DNA from: an uncultured Eubacteriales bacterium
Lineage (GTDB): Bacteria; Bacillota; Clostridia; Oscillospirales; Oscillospiraceae
DNA length: 9,176 nt
Direction: 5' to 3'
Assembly: GCA_902461475.1 (NCBI GenBank)
Contig: CABPXX010000036.1
Span: 1 to 9,176 of the forward strand
Part shown: one piece after another, positions 1-4,829 of the stretch
Layout of the letters: every line of letters begins with the position of its first letter
Numbering within the stretch: position 1 is the stretch's first letter
Notes under the pieces: model-generated
The model's database searches: none
Told to the model about the DNA's origin: nothing
What the model saw: the letters and a program-made list of their open reading frames with translations, nothing else
Program-made: the position numbers and the translations under genes

Positions 1-780
1 CTGATTCTCCCCTTCTTCGGAGGCGTCCCCGCCACCGCCGCCATTGCCCGCACCAGCGTGGCCATCAAGGCCGGACAGCAGACCCGCCTCACCGGCATCA
101 TCCACTCCCTGGGCCTGCTGGCCTCCATGTTCCTCCTCTCCCCCGTCATGAGCCGTATCCCCATGGCCGCCCTGGCGGGCGTGCTGATGGTCACGGCCTG
201 GCGCATGAACGAGTGGCACACCATCCGCTACCTCTTCTCCCACAAGCTCAAGGGCGCCACCCTGGCCTTCTTTGTCACCCTGGCCTGCACCGTACTCTTT
301 GACCTGTCCATCGCCATTGTGGTGGGTATGGCCCTGTGCTGCGTGATCTTCACCGTCAAGTGCGTGCAGCATGTGGAGGTGACCATCAGCGAGGTGGACC
401 CCCAGCGGCTCCAGCGCATCAACCTGTCCTATCACCCCCGCCACTCCTCGGTGCGGGTGGTGTACATCTCCGGGGCCATCTTCTTCGGCTCTGCCGGGTA
501 TCTGGAGCGGTCCCTGGCCCAGCTGCCCGGGGACACCACCTCGGTGATTCTCTCGGTGCGGGGCGTGTCCACCGTGGACGCCACAGGCATCCAGACCTTC
601 TCCCGGTTCATCCAGGCCCAGCAGGCCCACGGCACCCGGGTCTTCTTTACCGGAGCCAGCCCCGCCTTCCGCACAGCCATGGACCGGGGCGGCGTCACCC
701 AACAGGTGGGCGAGTCCGCCTTTTACTGGAGCGCCATGGACGCCCTGTCCGACATTGCCCAGGAATCCCAGACGGTCTAA
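1..780 (+). CDS. SulP-family anion transporter with C-terminal STAS domain (5' partial)
   Basis: This is the C-terminal 259 codons of a SulP/SLC26-type membrane transporter (sulfate, bicarbonate or a related anion; substrate not readable). The frame is open from base 1, so the gene begins upstream, and the GTG at 58 is internal. The first codons read PFFGGVPATAAIARTS, the conserved SulP motif normally followed by G-x-x-T-x-L-x-G-I as here. Hydrophobic helices follow at about codons 37-60, 80-105 and 107-120. The cytoplasmic STAS domain spans about codons 150-255, with the strand VRVVYISGAIFFGS and a D-A-T-G loop at codons 193-196, the position where anti-sigma-antagonist-like STAS domains carry their conserved Asp. 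The gene ends in TAA and is followed by a terminator. No lesion is visible. Family assignment is secure; the transported ion is unknown. Confidence 0.93.
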   Translation: MILPFFGGVPATAAIARTSVAIKAGQQTRLTGIIHSLGLLASMFLLSPVMSRIPMAALAGVLMVTAWRMNEWHTIRYLFSHKLKGATLAFFVTLACTVLFDLSIAIVVGMALCCVIFTVKCVQHVEVTISEVDPQRLQRINLSYHPRHSSVRVVYISGAIFFGSAGYLERSLAQLPGDTTSVILSVRGVSTVDATGIQTFSRFIQAQQAHGTRVFFTGASPAFRTAMDRGGVTQQVGESAFYWSAMDALSDIAQESQTV

Positions 781-790
781 GTTCATTTTT

Positions 791-825
791 CCCGTCCACC
801 CCTCCGGTGGGCGGGAATCTTTCTT
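791..825 (+). terminator. Intrinsic terminator after the SulP gene
   Basis: CCCGTCCACC (791-800) pairs with GGTGGGCGGG (806-815) over 10 bp with one G-T wobble, around the loop CCTCC. A T-rich tail, AATCTTTCTT, follows. The structure starts 10 bases after the transporter stop. Its tail touches the -35 hexamer of the next promoter, so the two transcription units are packed tightly. Confidence 0.8.
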
Positions 826-852
826 GCAGTTTTACCCCAGTTCTGCTATACT
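824..852 (+). promoter_or_regulatory. SigA-type promoter of the 889 gene
   Basis: The -35 hexamer TTGCAG (824-829) and the -10 hexamer TATACT (847-852) are separated by 17 bp. TGC immediately before the -10 gives an extended -10. The site lies 36 bp upstream of the ATG at 889 and just after a terminator, so the 889 gene is probably its own transcription unit. The ribosome site AGGAGG follows at 873-878. Confidence 0.75.
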
Positions 853-888
853 GGAGAAAGTTCATACCTAACAGGAGGTATTTCTTTC

Positions 889-1512
889 ATGCTTACCGTT
901 GACCATATCAGTGTGATGAATCTGGAAAACGCCATGCGGGGCGCCCGCAATCCCCTCAACAGCTGGGCCCGCAGCGACAGCCACTACGATGAGCAGGGCA
1001 ACTACATTCTGGGTGAAAACGACCTTGGCCTGGCCCAGCGTCTGTGCTCGGCCGGCACCGACCACCGGAAGTTCATCCGTCAGATCATGGTGTCCATGGA
1101 CATCACCGCCCCCATGTACTGGTGGAAGGAGTTTGACACCTACAAGGTGGGCACCGTGGCCAACTCCACCTCTACCATGCACAAAATCCACGCCAAGGCC
1201 TTTGAGCGCTCCGACTTCAGCTGTGACCACATGACCCCTGCGACTCTGGCCCACTTCGACGGCACCATCGCCTACTTAGAGCAGGTGCGCAACCGCTATC
1301 TGGAGACCAAGGACAAGACCCACTGGTATGACCTCATCCAGCTGCTCCCCTCCAGCTACAACCAGATGCGCACCGTCACCCTCAACTATGAGGTGCTGGC
1401 CAACATCTACTATGCCCGGCGCAACCACAAGCTGGACGAGTGGCACACCCTGTGTGACGTGATTCTCACCCTGCCCTACGCCAAGGAGCTCATTGGAGCC
1501 TGCGAAAAATAA
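889..1512 (+). CDS. Uncharacterised 207-residue protein, possibly a degenerate ThyX-like (flavin-dependent thymidylate synthase) homologue
   Basis: The ATG at 889 is supported by AGGAGG at 873-878, and the gene has its own promoter and terminator. There is no signal peptide or membrane segment, so the protein is probably cytosolic. I recall similar proteins as hypotheticals in Firmicutes and their phages, with N-terminal M-R-G-x-R-N-P-x-N-S-W (residues 16-26 here). The layout recalls ThyX. Residues 70-98 (M-D-I-T-A-P-M-Y-W-W ... T-Y-K ... S-T-S-T-M-H) sit where ThyX has I-x-A-P-x-x-x-x-R-Q-x-x-R-H-R-x7-S. Residues 153-185 (L-P ... N-Y-E-V-L-A-N-I-Y-Y-A-R-R-N-H-x-L-x-E-W) sit where ThyX has L-P ... 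N-A-R-S-L-x-N-F-L-x-L-R ... A-Q-W-E-I-R. The RHR triad and the NAR arginine are replaced (TYK and NYE), so normal ThyX catalysis is unlikely. The ThyX link is inferred from motif order by eye; a real, expressed gene is near certain. Confidence 0.85.
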   Translation: MLTVDHISVMNLENAMRGARNPLNSWARSDSHYDEQGNYILGENDLGLAQRLCSAGTDHRKFIRQIMVSMDITAPMYWWKEFDTYKVGTVANSTSTMHKIHAKAFERSDFSCDHMTPATLAHFDGTIAYLEQVRNRYLETKDKTHWYDLIQLLPSSYNQMRTVTLNYEVLANIYYARRNHKLDEWHTLCDVILTLPYAKELIGACEK

Positions 1513-1520
1513 GGCGATGA

Positions 1521-1572
1521 CAGCCCCGGAACCGGTAGTTCCGGGGCTGGTGAAAAAAACTTTGTTTTTTTT
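1521..1572 (+). terminator. Intrinsic terminator after the 889 gene
   Basis: A perfect 12-bp stem, CAGCCCCGGAAC (1521-1532) with GTTCCGGGGCTG (1538-1549), encloses the loop CGGTA. It starts 8 bases after the TAA. The following stretch is A7-C-TTT-G-T8, so the T run at 1565-1572 can either act as the terminator tail or pair with the A run in a second small hairpin. Confidence 0.85.
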
Positions 1573-1583
1573 GAGAAAACGTG

Positions 1584-1612
1584 TTGACAATATGGGGGAC
1601 CCCTGCTATAAT
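1584..1612 (+). promoter_or_regulatory. Consensus promoter of the tRNA-Thr/tRNA-Tyr operon
   Basis: TTGACA (1584-1589), a 17-bp spacer and TATAAT (1607-1612) match the SigA consensus exactly. TGC before the -10 gives an extended -10. The first tRNA begins 32 bp after the -10. This is what is expected of a strong, constitutive stable-RNA promoter. Confidence 0.93.
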
Positions 1613-1644
1613 AACCTTCGCTGCAAACGTGATGTGCCACACAC

Positions 1645-1720
1645 GCTGGTGTAGCTCAGCTGGTAGAGCAGCTGATTTGTAATCAGCAGGTCGGGGGTTC
1701 GAATCCGTCCACCAGCTCCA
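1645..1720 (+). tRNA. tRNA-Thr, anticodon TGT
   Basis: A complete 76-nt cloverleaf with encoded CCA. The acceptor GCTGGTG (1645-1651) pairs with CACCAGC (1710-1716). The D stem is GCTC/GAGC. The anticodon stem GCTGA/TCAGC encloses the loop TTTGTAA, giving anticodon TGT, which reads ACN-type Thr codons. The T loop TTCGAAT is canonical. In the T stem the middle pair (1695 with 1707) is G opposite G, so it is less perfect than usual. It is the first gene of a two-tRNA operon. Confidence 0.96.
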
Positions 1721-1739
1721 CGTTTCTACAATTTCATAT

Positions 1740-1824
1740 GGAGGAGTACCCAAGTGGCCAAAGGGGGCAGACTGTAAATCTGTTGTCTTCGACTTCGATG
1801 GTTCGAATCCATCCTCCTCCACCA
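1740..1824 (+). tRNA. tRNA-Tyr, anticodon GTA
   Basis: An 85-nt class II tRNA with encoded CCA. The acceptor GGAGGAG (1740-1746) pairs with CTCCTCC (1814-1820). The anticodon loop CTGTAAA gives GTA. The long variable arm contains CTTCGACTTCG, as bacterial tRNA-Tyr requires. The T arm GATGG-TTCGAAT-CCATC is perfect. It lies 19 bp after tRNA-Thr and is co-transcribed with it. The last A of the CCA is also the first A of the terminator stem. Confidence 0.97.
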
Positions 1825-1860
1825 AAAAGACGATCTCATTTGAGGTCGTCTTTTTCTATT
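1824..1860 (+). terminator. Intrinsic terminator of the tRNA operon
   Basis: AAAAAGACGATCTC (1824-1837) pairs with GAGGTCGTCTTTTT (1842-1855) with one T-G wobble around an ATTT loop, followed by CTATT. It begins on the tRNA-Tyr CCA end. The A-rich and T-rich flanks make it potentially bidirectional. Confidence 0.9.
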
Positions 1861-1885
1861 CCCTCTATGGTGCAATTCATCTGAT

Positions 1886-1933
1886 TGACAATTCTGTAAG
1901 GTTTCTTGCATTTCTCGGAGTATGGAGTAGGAT
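1886..1933 (+). promoter_or_regulatory. Operator box and promoter of the kinase/regulator operon
   Basis: TGACA-ATTC-TGTAA (1886-1899) followed by GGTTT matches an inverted TNACA-N4-TGTAA element. I recall this pattern for BceR-like OmpR-family regulators of Firmicutes. A -10-like TAGGAT lies at 1928-1933, and exactly 28 bases separate the box from it. A plausible -35, TTGCAT (1906-1911), has a 16-bp spacer. The same box with the same 28-base gap precedes the surface-protein gene (4590-4637). The likely meaning is autoregulation by the response regulator encoded at 3893. The arrangement is seen directly; the regulator assignment is inferred. Confidence 0.65.
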
Positions 1934-1952
1934 AGAAGCAGGACAACACATC

Positions 1953-1963
1953 GGAGGTGATCC
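1953..1963 (+). promoter_or_regulatory. Extended ribosome binding site that decides the kinase start
   Basis: GGAGGTGATCC is complementary over 11 bases to the usual 16S rRNA 3' end. The GTG at 1957 lies inside this element, so it cannot itself be well placed for initiation. Eight bases after GGAGG, in the kinase frame, stands ATA (1966-1968), which is exactly where a start codon would be expected. Confidence 0.7.
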
Positions 1964-3807
1964 CCATACGTACCCATACAGCCCGCCTATTCCGCATTTT
2001 TCCATTTCTAGCCGCTCTTTTGATGATTCTGTGCCTGCAAAGTTTGGCCGCTCAGCGACAACAACGATTTCAGGGCCTCAGCCCGGAAAACGGAGTGTTG
2101 AACCTCACCCAGGTGGATGTCTCCCAGACCGTCTATCAGGTGGTCAACAACTGGGACTTCTACCCCAACCAGCTCTACGACGCCCAAGACTTTGCCCAGG
2201 GCATCTCAGAGGAGAAGGCTGCCCCGGAGGTCTCAGCCGCCCAGGTTCCCTACGGCACCTACCGCCTGGTGATCCAGGCTCAGCCCAACCGGTACTATGC
2301 CATCTGCGGCTTTTCCATCGACTACGCCACCCGGGTTCTGGTGGACGGTCAAGAGGTACTGTCCTGCGGGGTAGTGGCGGACAACGCCCAGGATTCCATC
2401 CCACAGGTGGATTATATGACCATCCCTCTGTTTTCCGGGGAAGATGGTCAAATTGAGATCATCTATCAGTATTCCAACTTCGTCCACCGGGATGGGGGCT
2501 TCATCCAGCCCACCTACCTGTCCACCCCGGAAAACATTCAATTTCTCCAGCGGAGCAACAACCTGCTCTCCCTGACCCTCAGTGGCGGACTGATTTTACT
2601 CTCCCTGTACTTCCTGCTGTGCGCCGGGGTGGAAAAGCGGTGGGACTTCCTGGCACTGGCCCTGTGCTGCCTGCTCATGGCCCTGCGGGACCAGAACTTC
2701 TACAACATCCACCTGCTCTCTCCCGACGTGCCCTGGCCTATCAAGTACCGGGTGTTCATCCTCATTGTGATGCTCCTACCCGTGTCGGTGCTTCTGCTGC
2801 TGAAATCTCTGTACCCAAAGGCCACCCGGCACTGGCCTCTGGTGGTGTATCTATCCCTGGCAGCGGTGGCCTCCGCTCTGCTGTTTCTTCTACCCACTCA
2901 GGATCTGGTGCGGGTATCCACCACCATCTATTACCTCTCCATCCCCTACCTGCTCTATCTTCTAGTGGGAGTCGTGCTCCACTACTGGAAGCTGCGCAAG
3001 CTGGAGGGCACCGATGTGCTGACCCTGGTGGGCTTTGGCCTGATGCTGTACGCCCTGGTGTACGAGGCGCTGCTCACCGGACAGGACAATGCCGTCACCC
3101 ATTACGGCTTGGCCCCCTTCGGTACCCCGGCGGCTGTGTTCTGCACCGCCATCGCCATCGGGCTGAAAATCCAGGCCCAGGAGCGGGCCTATGTGGAAAG
3201 CCGCAGCCAGATGCTGGAGCAGATGAACCGGATGAACCCAGACTTTCTCCACAAGGTCGCCCACGAGCTGAAATCCCCCCTTACCGTCATTTCCGGCTAC
3301 GCCCAACTCACTGGAATGCAGCTGGCCTCCAACCACTTGAGCCGTGAGGCGCCGGAAAACCTGCGCACCATTCAAACGGAAGCCAAGCGTCTGGCCGATA
3401 TGGTGACCAAGCTGATGGAATACTCCTATGGTCGAACCAGCGAACTGAACCTGGATCGAATATGTGTTTCGGAACTGCTGCAAAATGTTCGGGCAGTCGC
3501 CGCCCCCATGTGCATGAAAAATGACAACCAAGTGAATATAATCGACGCCCCGTGCGTGGATATTCACGGCAATTTTGAGATGCTGCTGCAAATTTTCATC
3601 AATCTCATTGCCAACGCCAGCAAAACACTCAAAACGGTACCATTATCATCAGTACCACCGACAGCGAGTGGGAACGCTTTGTCCTGTTCCGGGTGGCGGA
3701 CACCGGCTGTGGCATCTCGCCGGAAGTACTGCCCCATATTTTTGAGCAGGGGTTCAGCACCGGAGGCAGCAGTGGCCTGGGCCTGTCCATCTGCCTGGAC
3801 GCAGTAA
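1957..3807 (+). CDS. 7TMR-DISM-type sensor histidine kinase, frameshifted before the ATPase domain (main fragment)
   Basis: The kinase of the two-component system. Residues below are counted from the GTG at 1957; translation more probably begins at the ATA at 1966. Order: signal/anchor helix about 14-32; extracytoplasmic beta-rich domain about 33-200 (like the galactose-binding-type ectodomains of 7TMR-DISM proteins, often taken as carbohydrate sensors); seven hydrophobic helices at about 203-222, 230-243, 266-286, 294-313, 326-345, 354-373 and 389-406; a short linker; HisKA with H-E-L-K-S-P (phosphoacceptor His436); then the N box N-L-I-A-N-A-S from residue 549. After Lys556 (3622-3624) the frame is wrong: the last 60 residues to the TAA at 3807 match nothing, while the true ATPase continues one frame over to 3896. 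This is explained by one lost base in the CAAAACAC stretch. As given, the product lacks most of its ATP-binding domain and should not autophosphorylate. The ligand is unknown. Confidence 0.88.
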   Translation: MIPIRTHTARLFRIFPFLAALLMILCLQSLAAQRQQRFQGLSPENGVLNLTQVDVSQTVYQVVNNWDFYPNQLYDAQDFAQGISEEKAAPEVSAAQVPYGTYRLVIQAQPNRYYAICGFSIDYATRVLVDGQEVLSCGVVADNAQDSIPQVDYMTIPLFSGEDGQIEIIYQYSNFVHRDGGFIQPTYLSTPENIQFLQRSNNLLSLTLSGGLILLSLYFLLCAGVEKRWDFLALALCCLLMALRDQNFYNIHLLSPDVPWPIKYRVFILIVMLLPVSVLLLLKSLYPKATRHWPLVVYLSLAAVASALLFLLPTQDLVRVSTTIYYLSIPYLLYLLVGVVLHYWKLRKLEGTDVLTLVGFGLMLYALVYEALLTGQDNAVTHYGLAPFGTPAAVFCTAIAIGLKIQAQERAYVESRSQMLEQMNRMNPDFLHKVAHELKSPLTVISGYAQLTGMQLASNHLSREAPENLRTIQTEAKRLADMVTKLMEYSYGRTSELNLDRICVSELLQNVRAVAAPMCMKNDNQVNIIDAPCVDIHGNFEMLLQIFINLIANASKTLKTVPLSSVPPTASGNALSCSGWRTPAVASRRKYCPIFLSRGSAPEAAVAWACPSAWTQ

Positions 3808-3896
3808 AAACCCACAGCGGCGAGATCTGGGTGGAGCGAACTGGAGAAACTGGCACGGTGTTTGCCTTCACAGTCTTGAAGGAGGATTTTGCATGA
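3624..3896 (+). pseudogene. C-terminal HATPase_c half of the sensor kinase, out of frame with the rest
   Basis: In the frame one base behind the main fragment, codons from 3624 read N-T-Q-N-G-T-I-I-I-S and then G1 box D-T-G-C-G-I-S, F-type box H-I-F-E-Q-G-F, and G2 box G-S-S-G-L-G-L-S-I-C. These are the ADP-binding motifs missing from the upstream fragment. Inserting one base (for example restoring AAA CAC ACT) gives N-A-S-K-H-T-Q-N-G-T, the family's usual sequence across this point. The fragment has no ribosome site of its own; the ATG-like codon at 3693 is internal (Val-Ala-Asp). Its TGA at 3894-3896 overlaps the regulator ATG as ATGA, which confirms that this was the original kinase end. 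Confidence 0.88.
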
Positions 3897-4555
3897 GCAC
3901 CATCTTGCTGGTGGAGGACAATCCCCACATCATGAAGATCAACACGGAAACGCTGACCATGCGGGGATTCCAGGTCATCCAGGCCGACACCGCAGCCCGT
4001 TGCCTGGAAATGCTGCGGTGGCATGCTGTGGACCTCATTGTGCTGGATATTCTGCTTCCCGATGGAAACGGGGTCTCCCTGTGCCGCCACATCAAGGAGG
4101 ATTACCCCATCCCCATCCTGTTTCTCACCGCCCTGGACAGCAACCAGGACGTGGTGGAGGGGCTGCGGGCCGGAGGGGATGACTATCTGGCCAAGCCCTA
4201 CGACCTGGAGGTGCTGATTGCCCGCATTGAAGCCCGGCTGCGCAGCGCTACCCAGACCCAACGGTACATTTCCTACGGCTGTCTGAAACTGGACACGCTC
4301 TCCCTGTGCGGCTATGTCCAGGGCCGGGACATGCATCTGACCCAAAAGGAGTACGCCGTTCTGCTGCTTCTGGCCCAAAAGCCAGGTCGCATGGTGTCCA
4401 ATGCCGAACTGGCCATGCAGCTGTGGGGGCATGAGGACAACGCCGACAACCGGGCCCTGTGGACGGTGATCTCCCGGCTGCGCAAAAAACTGGACAACGC
4501 CAACACCCGCCTGGGACTGCATTCCCAGCGCGGAGGTGGTTATATTTCGGAATAA
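3893..4555 (+). CDS. OmpR/PhoB-family DNA-binding response regulator
   Basis: An intact 220-residue transcription factor, the partner of the kinase before it. The receiver domain (about 2-115) has the acidic pair E8-D9, phosphoacceptor D52 (V-L-D-I-L-L-P), T79 and K101 with the following Pro. The winged-helix trans_reg_C domain (about 122-219) shows L-T-Q-K-E-Y-A-V-L-L-L-L, the recognition-helix region R-A-L-W-T-V-I-S-R-L-R-K-K-L and the wing R-G-G-G-Y. All key residues are present. The ATG overlaps the kinase TGA (ATGA), and GGAGG stands at 3881-3885, so it can be translated both by coupling and independently. The likely targets are the TNACA-N4-TGTAA boxes at 1886 and 4590, meaning its own operon and the surface protein. 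It carries no lesion although both its kinase and its presumed target gene do. Confidence 0.95.
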   Translation: MSTILLVEDNPHIMKINTETLTMRGFQVIQADTAARCLEMLRWHAVDLIVLDILLPDGNGVSLCRHIKEDYPIPILFLTALDSNQDVVEGLRAGGDDYLAKPYDLEVLIARIEARLRSATQTQRYISYGCLKLDTLSLCGYVQGRDMHLTQKEYAVLLLLAQKPGRMVSNAELAMQLWGHEDNADNRALWTVISRLRKKLDNANTRLGLHSQRGGGYISE

Positions 4556-4580
4556 ATGTGAGTATTTTCCTGTTTTTTGA

Positions 4581-4624
4581 GGGCGAACTTTACAGTTTTG
4601 TAAGGTTCGCCCTTTTGGTCTTTT
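4581..4624 (+). terminator. Intrinsic terminator of the two-component operon, with an operator box in its tip
   Basis: GGGCGAACTTTACA (4581-4594) pairs with TGTAAGGTTCGCCC (4599-4612), 14 bp with one T-G wobble, around the loop GTTT. TTTTGGTCTTTT follows. It starts 25 bases after the regulator's TAA. The upper five base pairs and loop are exactly the TNACA-N4-TGTAA element, so the same DNA serves as terminator stem and probable regulator site. Confidence 0.8.
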
Positions 4625-4637
4625 CCCGTGATAAGAT
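4590..4637 (+). promoter_or_regulatory. Operator box and promoter of the surface-protein gene
   Basis: TTACA-GTTT-TGTAA (4590-4603), followed by GGTTC, repeats the box before the kinase operon. The -10-like TAAGAT (4632-4637) begins 28 bases after the box, the same gap as upstream. No good -35 stands 16-18 bp before the -10, as expected for an activator-dependent promoter. The ribosome site AGGAGG follows at 4661-4666 and the ATG at 4674. Confidence 0.65.
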
Positions 4638-4673
4638 GAGGCTGGATCTATATCTTACAGAGGAGGAAGGACC

Positions 4674-4829
4674 ATGAAAAAACGAATTTTGAGTTTCGTG
4701 CTCGCCTTGGCCCTGCTCTCCACCATGCTCCCGCTCCAAGTGCTCCAAAGTTGGGCACAGGCGACGGACGGCCGCTGTATGGCGACGCCAACGGCAACGG
4801 CAAGGTGGAATTGCTGGACGTCAACTTGA
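4674..4829 (+). pseudogene. Signal-peptide fragment of the surface protein, frameshifted
   Basis: The ATG at 4674 has AGGAGG at 4661-4666. It begins M-K-K-R-I-L-S-F-V-L-A-L-A-L-L-S, a typical Sec signal peptide with a likely cleavage site after A-Q-A (about residue 30). The frame then reads T-D-G-R and runs out of register to a TGA at 4827-4829, giving only 51 residues. The dockerin of the main protein is in the frame one base behind (L-Y-G-D-A-N-G-N-G). Restoring one base near GGCCGC/TGTATGG joins T-D-G-R to L-Y-G-D-A-N, the expected dockerin lead-in. Without repair the body of the protein has neither start site nor export signal. Confidence 0.78.

Noticed and set aside
336..902. A 188-codon forward frame overlapping the transporter end
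   Set aside because: It is an alternate frame of the STAS region with Pro/Arg/Gly bias that runs through the terminator and promoter.
1645..1824. Integration hotspot or attachment site at the tRNA genes
   Set aside because: No integrase, no repeated tRNA 3' end and no compositional break were found on either side.
1885..1913. TTGACA (1885-1890) as the -35 of a kinase promoter
   Set aside because: The sequence 17 bp further on is GCATTT, a poor -10, and TTGACA is better explained as the left half of the TNACA-N4-TGTAA box conserved at 4590.
1490..1977. Two reverse-strand open frames across the tRNA pair, with peptides such as W-T-D-S-N-P-R-P-A-D-Y
   Set aside because: They are antisense to tRNA-Thr and tRNA-Tyr; these peptide strings are a well-known artefact of reverse-translated tRNA genes.
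3618..3632. Programmed -1 ribosomal frameshifting in the kinase
   Set aside because: In the reading frame the site is AGC-AAA-ACA, which does not fit an X-XXY-YYZ slippery heptamer, and no strong stimulatory hairpin was seen close downstream. A lost base is simpler.
3629..4522. A 297-codon reverse-strand open frame opposite the response regulator
   Set aside because: The forward strand encodes a complete OmpR-family regulator with all key residues; the reverse frame has no family features.
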